In this document: positions 15,131-22,855 of the stretch, in pieces
Layout of the letters: every line of letters starts with the position of its first letter
Position numbering within the stretch: position 1 is the stretch's first letter
DNA from: an uncultured bacterium
GTDB taxonomy: Bacteria; Bacillota; Clostridia; Oscillospirales; Acutalibacteraceae
Length of the DNA stretch: 27,458 bases
Direction: 5' to 3'
Assembly: GCA_934875675.1 (NCBI GenBank)
Contig: CAKXIK010000037.1
Location: forward strand, 1 to 27,458
Notes under the pieces: generated by a model
The model's database searches: none
Seen by the model: only the letters and a program-made list of their open reading frames with translations
What the model was told of the DNA's origin: nothing
Made by a program: the position numbers and the translations under genes

Positions 15131-15946
15131 TTATCGGGTGGATTTGCGGTAATCTAATGGTGTGATACCGGTACGCTTACGAAAAAATGTAGAAAAGTAG
15201 TGTTCATCCGTAAATCCAAGTGAATAGGAAATTTCTTTTACAGCAAGCATCGTGTTGCTTAGCAGTTCTTTTGCCATTGCAATCCTGCGAATCATTAAAT
15301 ATTCATAAGGCGTGATTGCAAAAGCAGCTTTAAATTGACGGATTGTCTGTGAAGGCGAAAGAGAAACCAACCGAGCAAGCTGTTCCACAGAGAGCGATTT
15401 GTCCAGATTACGATCAATATAGGACTGGATTTTTCTTGCGTTATCTGGAATTGGTGTCCAGGAAGGATGGGAATATTGCGCGAGTTTCTGAAGAATTTTA
15501 TGGAAAACAATCTCTTCCTGCTCCCAAATTTCAGGTTGTGTCAAAGAGTCATTGGTTGCTATCTGCAGAAATTTTTTCATTTCGGGTTCGATACAGCATT
15601 GCGGAATAAAATGAATGTTTTCAAGACGATAAAGTTTTATCATTTGCTCAACAAAATGGCCCGATACATTGCACCAGATTTTTGTCCAAGGATTGTTTGC
15701 ATCGGAAAAATAGAGTTGATTTTCCCCGCTGTGCAAAAGATAAACATCACCTTCAGCTGGATGAATGTGTGTTCCATCCGGAAGAATTGCCTTCCCCTCC
15801 CCCTTAATAATATATTCCAGGGTATACACAGGCGAATTTCTGCGTTCAATGCGATAAGAACCATCACAATAAGAAATTCCACAGATGGTAATTTGAAAAA
15901 AGGCATGGTTCTCTACCAGAGGAAATCCATAAATTGTTTCGTGCAA
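15131..15946 (-). CDS. AraC-family transcriptional regulator
   Basis: 271 residues. The N-terminal cupin-like ligand-binding domain (about 1-140) has the typical YTLEYIIKGEGKAIL and GDVYLLHSGENQ stretches. The C-terminal AraC/XylS double helix-turn-helix domain (about 170-271) has LSVEQLARLVSLSPSQ and the conserved end EISYSLGFTDEHYFSTFFRK. TTG start, 8 nt after GGAGGTG. It follows the sugar isomerase/epimerase gene by 45 bp on the same strand, so it probably senses the sugar or product handled by that enzyme and controls the shared promoter. No sugar transporter is adjacent. Family certain; ligand unknown. Confidence 0.93.
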   Translation of the reverse strand: MHETIYGFPLVENHAFFQITICGISYCDGSYRIERRNSPVYTLEYIIKGEGKAILPDGTHIHPAEGDVYLLHSGENQLYFSDANNPWTKIWCNVSGHFVEQMIKLYRLENIHFIPQCCIEPEMKKFLQIATNDSLTQPEIWEQEEIVFHKILQKLAQYSHPSWTPIPDNARKIQSYIDRNLDKSLSVEQLARLVSLSPSQTIRQFKAAFAITPYEYLMIRRIAMAKELLSNTMLAVKEISYSLGFTDEHYFSTFFRKRTGITPLDYRKSTR

Positions 15947-15991
15947 ACAGCAATCACCTCCCCGGACAATCCGTGCGGCAAAAAAAAATAA

Positions 15992-16873
15992 TTAGAGATC
16001 GTATTGAGCGGCAAGACTCCTGCCAATTTTGCAAAGCATTTCAGCGGCAGCATCCGCCAGCTCTTTGCCAAACATGCAATTGAAAGAATCGGATTCAAAA
16101 TTGAATGAACCTTGATATTGATTGGTTTTCAGTGCCTCACAGGTGGATTTCCAATCGATTATTCCCATAAACGGAGCTAAGTGCGAATCCTCTGCCCCAT
16201 TATTATCATGAATATGAACAGATTCCAGACGACTGCCAAGAACGTTAATCATGTGTTGCGGCGTATCACCTGTCAATAAAGCGTGGCCAAAATCCAAACA
16301 GGCAACGGCAGTGTCGCTGCCAATAGCATCGATATAGTCACACATTTCTTCTGGTGTACTGCAGACAGTAGGACAAATGCAGTTCTTTTCGGGATCCCAG
16401 TTCCACATATTTTCAATTCCAACCTTGATGCCATAGCTGTTTAAGTATTTTTTTAACTTTCCATAATACTTCATATTAATTTCTCGAGTTTCCTCGCGGT
16501 AGAAAGAATATCGGTACTGTGGCGGAATAACAGGATGAATTACAATATAGGGGGATTTCAAATAAGCGGCAGCTCGGATCGCCTTAACTTGTAGATCAAA
16601 ATAGAGATCTCCTTCCGTTTCGTCACCGGTATATAAATAGTTGACCATAGGAGAATGTACTTGACCAACAGAAATATCATTTGCATCCATAATCTCTTTC
16701 AGATGTAAATAATATGTTTTAAATTCTTCATCACTTAACTGAAATCGCCAATCGTTTTCTGCGTAAAACATGCCGAAATCCAAACAATCAAATCCTGCTT
16801 TTGCTAAATGACGAATTCCTTCTTCGTCGCCGTAATATTTCAACATTTCTCCAGTTGAAGTGCTAATTTTCAT
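15992..16873 (-). CDS. Sugar phosphate isomerase/epimerase (xylose-isomerase-like TIM barrel)
   Basis: 293-residue single-domain protein of the AP endonuclease 2/xylose-isomerase-like barrel family (IolE/IolI and ketose 3-epimerase relatives). Likely metal ligands are Glu-154 (KVGIENMW), Asp-194 (ACLDFGHA), His-220 or His-222 (ESVHIHDN) and Glu-260 (FNFES). His-73 and His-113 lie in barrel strands as in relatives. ATG start. A sigma-A promoter lies about 50 bp upstream. Co-directional with the AraC gene 45 bp downstream. The substrate cannot be told from sequence. A carbohydrate interconversion is likely, while DNA repair activity (endonuclease IV) is not expected, because the longer set of metal ligands of that enzyme is not evident. 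Confidence 0.85.
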   Translation of the reverse strand: MKISTSTGEMLKYYGDEEGIRHLAKAGFDCLDFGMFYAENDWRFQLSDEEFKTYYLHLKEIMDANDISVGQVHSPMVNYLYTGDETEGDLYFDLQVKAIRAAAYLKSPYIVIHPVIPPQYRYSFYREETREINMKYYGKLKKYLNSYGIKVGIENMWNWDPEKNCICPTVCSTPEEMCDYIDAIGSDTAVACLDFGHALLTGDTPQHMINVLGSRLESVHIHDNNGAEDSHLAPFMGIIDWKSTCEALKTNQYQGSFNFESDSFNCMFGKELADAAAEMLCKIGRSLAAQYDL

Positions 16874-16922
16874 TGTAAGATATTCCTTTCAACCAATAAT
16901 TTAAGAAAAATCACATGATTAA

Positions 16923-16950
16923 ATTATAGTCTATTGCTGGTTTTTTGCAA
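16923..16950 (-). promoter_or_regulatory. Sigma-A-type promoter of the isomerase-AraC operon
   Basis: On the minus strand TTGCAA (16945-16950), a 16-nt spacer and TATAAT (16923-16928), about 50 bp before the isomerase ATG. It is the likely target of the AraC regulator. Confidence 0.65.
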
Positions 16951-17062
16951 GAAAAATGAAGATAAAATTTCTTTTGATGGCCATAAGATTATTCATATCA
17001 AGCTGTATCAAAAAACATTGTTGTAAAGTAAATTACCTTGTCACCTTTAAAAGGACAGAAAT

Positions 17063-17119
17063 AAATCCGTTTTGGCAGGAATTAGTCTGTAAAACAGATC
17101 ATCTTGCTAAAACGGGTTT
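17063..17119. other. Structured element between ftsH and the isomerase operon
   Basis: Arms aaatccgttttggca (17063-17077) and tgctaaaacgggttt (17105-17119) enclose a loop that folds again (tctgt with acaga). As plus-strand RNA all 15 pairs form, two of them G-U. As minus-strand RNA two positions mismatch. It begins just after the ftsH stop and may be the ftsH terminator, although only a weak U-tract (ATTTATTTCT) follows on the minus strand. The rest of the 254-bp gap holds only the isomerase promoter. Confidence 0.55.
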
Positions 17120-17127
17120 ATAAAATC

Positions 17128-19011
17128 TTAGATGGTTACTTGCGTGTCAATCGCAGTGGAATCTGCATTGCCGGTTGTCATCAGACGCGTAAAGGTCTCG
17201 CCGTCCACTTTCTCGTTTTCAAAGAGATAGTTTGCCACCGTGTGTAACTGATCCAAATGTTCATTCAAAATGCCCATCGTGTTATTGTAAGCATTGGATA
17301 TAATGCTGCGAACCTCACCATCGATTTCAGAAGCAATTTCTTCAGAATAGTTCCGAATGTGCCCCATATCTCTACCGAGAAATACTTCATTATTATCCGA
17401 ACCATAGGCGATCGGTCCAAGTTTATCACTCATACCGTATTTGGTAACCATTGAATGTGCAAGATTGGTAGCACGCTCAATATCATTAGATGCACCGGTG
17501 GAAATATCCTGCAGCACAATCGCCTCTGCCACACGTCCGCCTAAGAGAACCTCAATATCTTCGTGCATTTCCCCCTTGGAACGATATGATTTATCTTCCG
17601 TTGGCAAGGACATGGTAAAACCGCCAGCCATTCCACGGGGAATGATCGAAATTTGATGCACAGGATCCTGCGTTGGACAATAATATGTGACAACCGCATG
17701 GCCTGCTTCATGATAGGCAGTCAATTTCTTTTCTTTTTCGCTCATCACATGAGATTTCTTTTCAGTTCCCACCACAACCTTGATAGTAGCTTCTTCGATT
17801 TCTTCCATCGTGATTGCTTTTTTATCTTTGCGTGCAGCAAGTAAAGCGGCCTCGTTGAGAAGATTTTCCAAATCAGCTCCGGTGAATCCTGCCGTTGATT
17901 TTGCAATCACAGAAAGATCAACATCGGAAGCAAGCGGCTTTCCGCGTGCATGAACTTTCAAAATATCTTCGCGGCCCTTGATGTCGGGACGTCCCACGAT
18001 CACTTGGCGGTCAAAACGACCCGGGCGCATCAATGCGGGGTCGAGAATATCAGGACGATTGGTTGCCGCAATCATAATAACGCCCTCGTTGGCACCAAAA
18101 CCATCCATTTCAACCAAAAGCTGATTCAACGTCTGCTCGCGTTCGTCATGTCCGCCGCCAAGACCGGCTCCACGCTGACGCCCGACCGCATCAATTTCAT
18201 CGATGAAAATAATGCAAGGTGAATTCTTTTTCGCCTGTTCAAACAAATCGCGAACACGCGAAGCACCGACACCAACAAACATCTCCACGAAGTCTGAGCC
18301 GGAAATAGAGAAGAACGGAACCCCTGCTTCACCCGCCACAGCGCGCGCCAACAAGGTTTTACCGGTACCGGGAGGGCCCACTAGCAAGACGCCTTTTGGA
18401 ATACGGGCGCCTAATTCATTGTATTTTTTTGGATTTTTTAAAAATTCTACAATTTCGCGCAGCTCTTCTTTTTCTTCATCCGCGCCGGCGACGTCTGCAA
18501 AAGTAGTTTTCCGCTTTTCGTCAGACATTTGCTTAATTTTGGCCTTGCCGAAATTCATTTGTTTTCCGGCATCCCCCATCGTACCGCTCAAACGGCGGAA
18601 CATGAAGAAATACAAGAATCCCATGCCAACGATCAAAAGCAAATACGGCAGCATGCTGGTAAGCCAGCTTGTATCTGCAGGTGCTTTGTAATTATAACTG
18701 ATCTGCGCATCTGTGTGCGCTTTGTTATACTCTTGCACCAGCGGACGGATATCATCCAAAAACAAAGAAACACTGGGAGCTGCGTAACGAACCGGTTGCT
18801 TTGTGGCATCTTGAAGTGTAATCAGGCATTCACCGCTGCCAAGGTCCAGATCAAACGTCTTGACTTCCCCGCGCTCAAAGTAACCAATAATTTCGGAATA
18901 GCGAACGGTTTCAGTGCTTTGATTCCGAACAAACATGGTAACGATCAGGATGAGCAGCAGCGGGATACCAATGTACAGCGCAATGTTCCGCAGGGTCTTT
19001 CGATTGCTCAA
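17128..19011 (-). CDS. ftsH: ATP-dependent zinc metalloprotease FtsH
   Basis: Membrane-bound AAA+ protease that degrades membrane and regulatory proteins. About 627 residues. Two membrane helices (about 9-28 and 120-138) flank the extracytoplasmic domain. Walker A GPPGTGKT is at about 212-219, Walker B IIFIDEIDAVG follows, and the second region of homology is in MRPGRFDRQ. The zinc site is HEAGH at about 434-438, with a later Asp in the DIERATNLAH segment. Start: the outermost TTG (19023) directly abuts the aaaggag Shine-Dalgarno, with a stop just upstream, so I prefer the next TTG at 19011 with 12 nt spacing. This adds or removes only four residues. Last gene of the tilS-hpt-ftsH cluster, 38-50 bp after hpt. 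Confidence 0.97.
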   Translation of the reverse strand: MSNRKTLRNIALYIGIPLLLILIVTMFVRNQSTETVRYSEIIGYFERGEVKTFDLDLGSGECLITLQDATKQPVRYAAPSVSLFLDDIRPLVQEYNKAHTDAQISYNYKAPADTSWLTSMLPYLLLIVGMGFLYFFMFRRLSGTMGDAGKQMNFGKAKIKQMSDEKRKTTFADVAGADEEKEELREIVEFLKNPKKYNELGARIPKGVLLVGPPGTGKTLLARAVAGEAGVPFFSISGSDFVEMFVGVGASRVRDLFEQAKKNSPCIIFIDEIDAVGRQRGAGLGGGHDEREQTLNQLLVEMDGFGANEGVIMIAATNRPDILDPALMRPGRFDRQVIVGRPDIKGREDILKVHARGKPLASDVDLSVIAKSTAGFTGADLENLLNEAALLAARKDKKAITMEEIEEATIKVVVGTEKKSHVMSEKEKKLTAYHEAGHAVVTYYCPTQDPVHQISIIPRGMAGGFTMSLPTEDKSYRSKGEMHEDIEVLLGGRVAEAIVLQDISTGASNDIERATNLAHSMVTKYGMSDKLGPIAYGSDNNEVFLGRDMGHIRNYSEEIASEIDGEVRSIISNAYNNTMGILNEHLDQLHTVANYLFENEKVDGETFTRLMTTGNADSTAIDTQVTI

Positions 19012-19061
19012 AGTGACTTTCAACTCCTTTCAGACAGTTGCATCATTAACAGCTGCCCGAA

Positions 19062-19604
19062 TTATTCATAAATGTGTGGCTTGAGAATACCAACATACGG
19101 AAGATTGCGATATTTCTCGTCATAATCCAAACCGTAGCCGACAATAAATTCATCAGGAACATCAAATCCAACATAATCCGCATGGATGTTGACCTTACGG
19201 CGGGAAGGCTTATCAAACAGCGTACAAAGCCGAATGCTGGCCGGCTCGCGGCTTTGGAGCAGCTCGAGCAGGTAACTGAGCGTCATGCCGCTGTCTAAAA
19301 TATCTTCCACAACCAAAACATCAAAACCCTTCAACGGTATATCCAGATCCTTGATGATTTTAACAATACCCGAGGTTTTCGTGCCTGAACCGTAACTGGA
19401 AACCGACATAAAATCGATCCGGCAGGGAACCTCAATCGCACGCATGAGATCAGACATAAAAATGATTGATCCCTTTAAGACGCTGACCATTAACAAATTT
19501 TTTCCTGCATAGTCTTTACTGATTTTTGCCCCTAATTCAGCAACTTTGTTTTTTAATTGTTCTTCATCGATCAAAACTTCTTTGATGTCATCATGCATGC
19601 TCAT
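19062..19604 (-). CDS. hpt: Hypoxanthine phosphoribosyltransferase
   Basis: Purine-salvage enzyme joining hypoxanthine or guanine to PRPP to give IMP or GMP. 180 residues, the usual size. The PRPP-binding loop VVEDILDSG is at 98-106, the flexible-loop SSYGSGT is at 69-75, and the C-terminal DYVGFDVPDEFIVGYGLDY is the base-binding part. ATG start 7 nt after ggagga. It overlaps the tilS stop by four bases (ATGA), so translation is coupled. In Bacillus and relatives Hpt, TilS and FtsH are also neighbours, and Hpt has been linked with ftsH regulation there. Confidence 0.97.
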   Translation of the reverse strand: MSMHDDIKEVLIDEEQLKNKVAELGAKISKDYAGKNLLMVSVLKGSIIFMSDLMRAIEVPCRIDFMSVSSYGSGTKTSGIVKIIKDLDIPLKGFDVLVVEDILDSGMTLSYLLELLQSREPASIRLCTLFDKPSRRKVNIHADYVGFDVPDEFIVGYGLDYDEKYRNLPYVGILKPHIYE

Positions 19605-20956
19605 TCTGTTTCCTCCACAATGATCAATATTTGACGGGTATCCTGTGAAATTTTTGCCTGCTCGGATACACCGATTCCTTCAATCCAACAGATACGACCG
19701 TTCGATTCCAGCAAAGCTGTTTGCTCACGCTGTTCCGGAGGTATATTCTGTTCATTGAATAATTTTTTTACTTTTTTAGTTAACCCACGTCCGCTCGGTG
19801 AAAAAACATCACCCGGCCTGCGGTTGCGCAATACTATACTGCCGGATATTGTATCATAGTTCACTGCATTAGATACTAACTTTTTGTAAACTTTCCAATT
19901 TTCAAAAAAACTTTTTCCGTCCATTACTGAAAAAGAAAACTTTTTATGAAAAAAAAAGCAATTTTCTGGGGGACAAACGGAAATTGCTACTTCTGGTGTT
20001 TGTTCCGCTGATGATTGATAGAAGCGAAGTGAATCATGAAACACATCTGCTGTCAATTTGCCTGGTAACGCACAGCAACCACCACAAAAAAGAAGATGAT
20101 CCAACGCTTGCAGATGACACTCTGCAAGGTTTTGTGCGCCGTTGCGTTCTGCTGCAATTCTGCAGCACCGGATGCGGATTACAGGTGGTTCCTTTGTAAG
20201 CACTACAGTTGAATAGCCAATATCCGTCTGTGCTTGCTCGAGAACATCACCGGAACACTGTGTAAGATATTCCTCCTGTTCGGTCAAATGACGTGTCATG
20301 CGCCAGACGGATTCAGAAAATCCAGGATTAATTTTACATAGCTCCGGCACTACATGATGGCGAATCCGGTTACGTGCATAGGCAGGATCACTGTTAGTTG
20401 CATCTATCACATAGGGTATGGCATTTTGGCGGCAATATTCTTCGATTTCGTCTCTGGTACACGCAATTAACGGTCGAATAATATTTTGGCGGATAGGTGG
20501 AATTCCGCAAAGTCCCCGACTGCCGGTTCCGCGTGTAAGGTTAAGCAAAACCGTTTCCTGTTGATCGGAAAGGGTGTGGGCGGTTGCGATTTTAGCAGCC
20601 GGATATTGGGCGGCAAGTGCTTGAAAAAAGGAATAACGTTCATTGCGACCGCATTCTTCTGTCCCAATCCCCTGCAGTGCCGCTAATTTTGCGACATTTC
20701 GTTTGATTGTATGAAGTAAAATGTTGTGTGTTTGACACCATTCCTCCACAAATGCTTCATCCTGGTCGGCAGCCATCCCCCGAAGCTGATGATTCATATG
20801 TGCAGCTATCAACTGGAAATCAAGCGTTTTTTGCAACCCTTGCAATAGTGAAAGAAGACACATAGAATCTGCTCCTCCGGAAAGAGCCGCAATCACGGTG
20901 TCTCCCGGTTGAATCATTCCATATTCTGCAATCACAGCTAAAACCTTATCCCTCAC
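19601..20956 (-). CDS. tilS: tRNA(Ile)-lysidine synthase
   Basis: Essential enzyme that attaches lysine to C34 of the CAU-anticodon tRNA-Ile, switching it to AUA reading. 451 residues. The N-type ATP pyrophosphatase P-loop SGGADS is at 26-31, followed by AAHMNHQLRG and the TAHTLSDQQET and NLTRGTGSRGLCGI stretches of the catalytic domain. The middle part is variable, and the C-terminal TilS domain has RRPGDVFSPSGRGLTKKVKK. GTG start 9-10 nt after ggagg, overlapping the dnaB end by 11 bp. Its own end overlaps hpt by 4 bp. The Cys-rich middle region (about 255-305) is less conserved. Confidence 0.96.
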   Translation of the reverse strand: MRDKVLAVIAEYGMIQPGDTVIAALSGGADSMCLLSLLQGLQKTLDFQLIAAHMNHQLRGMAADQDEAFVEEWCQTHNILLHTIKRNVAKLAALQGIGTEECGRNERYSFFQALAAQYPAAKIATAHTLSDQQETVLLNLTRGTGSRGLCGIPPIRQNIIRPLIACTRDEIEEYCRQNAIPYVIDATNSDPAYARNRIRHHVVPELCKINPGFSESVWRMTRHLTEQEEYLTQCSGDVLEQAQTDIGYSTVVLTKEPPVIRIRCCRIAAERNGAQNLAECHLQALDHLLFCGGCCALPGKLTADVFHDSLRFYQSSAEQTPEVAISVCPPENCFFFHKKFSFSVMDGKSFFENWKVYKKLVSNAVNYDTISGSIVLRNRRPGDVFSPSGRGLTKKVKKLFNEQNIPPEQREQTALLESNGRICWIEGIGVSEQAKISQDTRQILIIVEETE

Positions 20957-22316
20957 GGTGAATAACCTCCTGACCGGTAAAGCGTGTAAACTCGCCCTGC
21001 CAGTGCAGTTTTACAGAATCTGTTCGACCATGACGGTTTTTTGCCACAATACACTCACTCTGATTGTTGTCTTTTGTTTCAGCGTCTTTTTCGTCATCTT
21101 TATAATAATCGTCACGATAAAGAAACATAACGATATCCGCATCCTGTTCAATAGAGCCGGAATCTCGGAGGTCGGAAAGCATCGGTTTGTGGGAAGTCCG
21201 GCTTTCTGTACTACGGGATAACTGAGAAAGTGTGAGCACCGGCACCTCAAATTCCTTGGCAAGAATTTTGAGGTTTCGGGTAATTTCTGAAATTTCCTGC
21301 ACACGGTTTTCAGTTCTCTTCCCGGTAGACATCAGCTGTAAGTAGTCGATTACAACCAAGTCAACACCACCAAGACGCCGCAGTCGAGCCTTCATCTCCG
21401 GCACGGTGATATTGGGAGCATCATCAAAGTACATCTCTGCTTTGCTCAGGACGTCTGATGCGGTTGCAATCTTGCGCCAATCACTATCCTGTAGTTTGCC
21501 GCTGCGCAATTTTTCACTTGGCACCAGCGCCTCGCAGGAAAGTAATCTTGTAACCAACTGTTCACGGCTCATTTCCAACGAAAAGAAAGCCACCTTTTTT
21601 GAAGCGCACAAGGCGGCATACCGCACAATATTCAGAGCGAAGCTCGTTTTACCCATACCAGGTCGAGCTGCAAGCAAAATTAAGTCGGTCTTGTTTAAGC
21701 CGGAAATCATCTCGTCCAGCTCAGAAATCCCTGTTGGAACACGCAGGCTGTCAGACCCCGGCTGACTGAGTTGTTCGATGTTGTCATATGCTTTTATTAA
21801 AACATCCCGAACATGCTGTAATCCGCTGGTTCGTTTTTCGCTGCGGATTCCCATGATCTTTTCTTCGGCGGAATCCAACAGCTCCGCAGGATCCCCATTA
21901 CCATCAGCAGCAGCCTCTACAATATCTCGTGCGGTAACAATCAATGCACGGATTTCGTATTTTTCCCGAACAATTCCCGCGTAAATTTCCACGTTGGCAA
22001 TACTGGGGACTAAGTTTGCCAATTGAAGCAGATAAGTTTTGTCATTGAGTTCATCATAATCTTTTTCTGCACGCATTCGATCCAAGACCGTAACAAAATC
22101 AATCTTTTCCCCGTTCGTAATTTTTTCGAGCATAATGGAATAGATCGTTTGATGCTTGGAAAGATGGAAATACTCCGGTGTGGGCAAAACGTCCATCACG
22201 CGATCCAAACAGGAAGAATCCAGCAGAACGGCGCCCAGAACAGATTGCTCCGCCTCCGGACTATAGGGCAAATTTAACCCGTCGTAGCCCGAGGTGATTT
22301 TCAGTTGATTGTCCAT
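20946..22316 (-). CDS. dnaB: Replicative DNA helicase DnaB
   Basis: Hexameric 5'-3' helicase of the replication fork (called DnaC in Bacillus), 456 residues. The N-terminal helical domain is about 15-120 (YSPEAEQSVLGAVLLD). The linker leads to the RecA-like domain with Walker A ARPGMGKTS at 217-225, Walker B VVIDYLQLM at about 320, and the DRHGRTDSVKLHW-like end written here as NRHGRTDSVKLHW. No intein is present. ATG start 18 bp after rplI. The order rplI-dnaB is common in Firmicutes. It overlaps tilS by 11 bp. Confidence 0.97.
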   Translation of the reverse strand: MDNQLKITSGYDGLNLPYSPEAEQSVLGAVLLDSSCLDRVMDVLPTPEYFHLSKHQTIYSIMLEKITNGEKIDFVTVLDRMRAEKDYDELNDKTYLLQLANLVPSIANVEIYAGIVREKYEIRALIVTARDIVEAAADGNGDPAELLDSAEEKIMGIRSEKRTSGLQHVRDVLIKAYDNIEQLSQPGSDSLRVPTGISELDEMISGLNKTDLILLAARPGMGKTSFALNIVRYAALCASKKVAFFSLEMSREQLVTRLLSCEALVPSEKLRSGKLQDSDWRKIATASDVLSKAEMYFDDAPNITVPEMKARLRRLGGVDLVVIDYLQLMSTGKRTENRVQEISEITRNLKILAKEFEVPVLTLSQLSRSTESRTSHKPMLSDLRDSGSIEQDADIVMFLYRDDYYKDDEKDAETKDNNQSECIVAKNRHGRTDSVKLHWQGEFTRFTGQEVIHREG

Positions 22317-22334
22317 TCTGCTGCCCCCTGCTGA

Positions 22335-22784
22335 TTACTGCTGTTCACTGACGGTTACATAAATTTTTGCCGTAATTCCATTGTAAAGCTTTACTTCACA
22401 TTCGTACGTGCCAAAAGCTTTGATATCATTATCCAGCACAATTTTTCGTTTATCAACCTCAACGCCAAAAGAGCGTTTCAGCTCTTCGGCAATTTCCTTT
22501 GCTGTCACAGAACCAAACAATCTGCCTCCCTGCCCCGCTTTTGCGGTCATCTTCACCGTTTTTCCGTGAATCGTATCGGCTGTTTGCTGTGCATTTTTCT
22601 TTTCGGTTTCAATTTTGAACCGAACGGATTCCTCGTGATTGCGCAACTCATTCATTGCTTGTGCATTTGCCTCTTTGGCAAGTGCACGCGGGAACAAAAA
22701 GTTTCTCGCATATCCATCGGAAACTGTGACCAGTTCCCCTTTCTTTCCGCTTCCTTTGACGTCAGCCAGTAAAACGACCTTCAT
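22335..22784 (-). CDS. rplI: 50S ribosomal protein L9
   Basis: 149 residues, the normal length. The N-terminal rRNA-binding domain has the L9 signature (KVVLLADVKGSGKKGELV, then GYARNFLFPRALA). A long connecting helix rich in Glu/Lys/Gln and the C-terminal domain (about 80-149) follow. ATG start. It lies 71 bp after gdpP, whose end carries a terminator, so rplI probably has its own promoter or depends on partial read-through; I did not find a convincing promoter in the gap. Confidence 0.97.
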   Translation of the reverse strand: MKVVLLADVKGSGKKGELVTVSDGYARNFLFPRALAKEANAQAMNELRNHEESVRFKIETEKKNAQQTADTIHGKTVKMTAKAGQGGRLFGSVTAKEIAEELKRSFGVEVDKRKIVLDNDIKAFGTYECEVKLYNGITAKIYVTVSEQQ

Positions 22785-22855
22785 TGTTGAATCTTCCCTT
22801 CTGTGTTAATCGTAATGGTAAATGAGAAATAAAAAATACTTTATGATTGATAATA

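Noticed and set aside
15947..15991. Terminator between the isomerase and AraC genes (nine T in a row)
   Set aside because: The T-run is not preceded by a stem; the small CGGA-ttg-TCCG hairpin lies after it, next to the AraC ribosome site.
18203..19071. Plus-strand frames of 160-180 residues opposite ftsH
   Set aside because: Shadows of the confident ftsH gene with no domain features.
22786..22855. Promoter for rplI-dnaB in the gap after gdpP
   Set aside because: AT-rich with several TATTAT-like words but no -35 at a proper distance.
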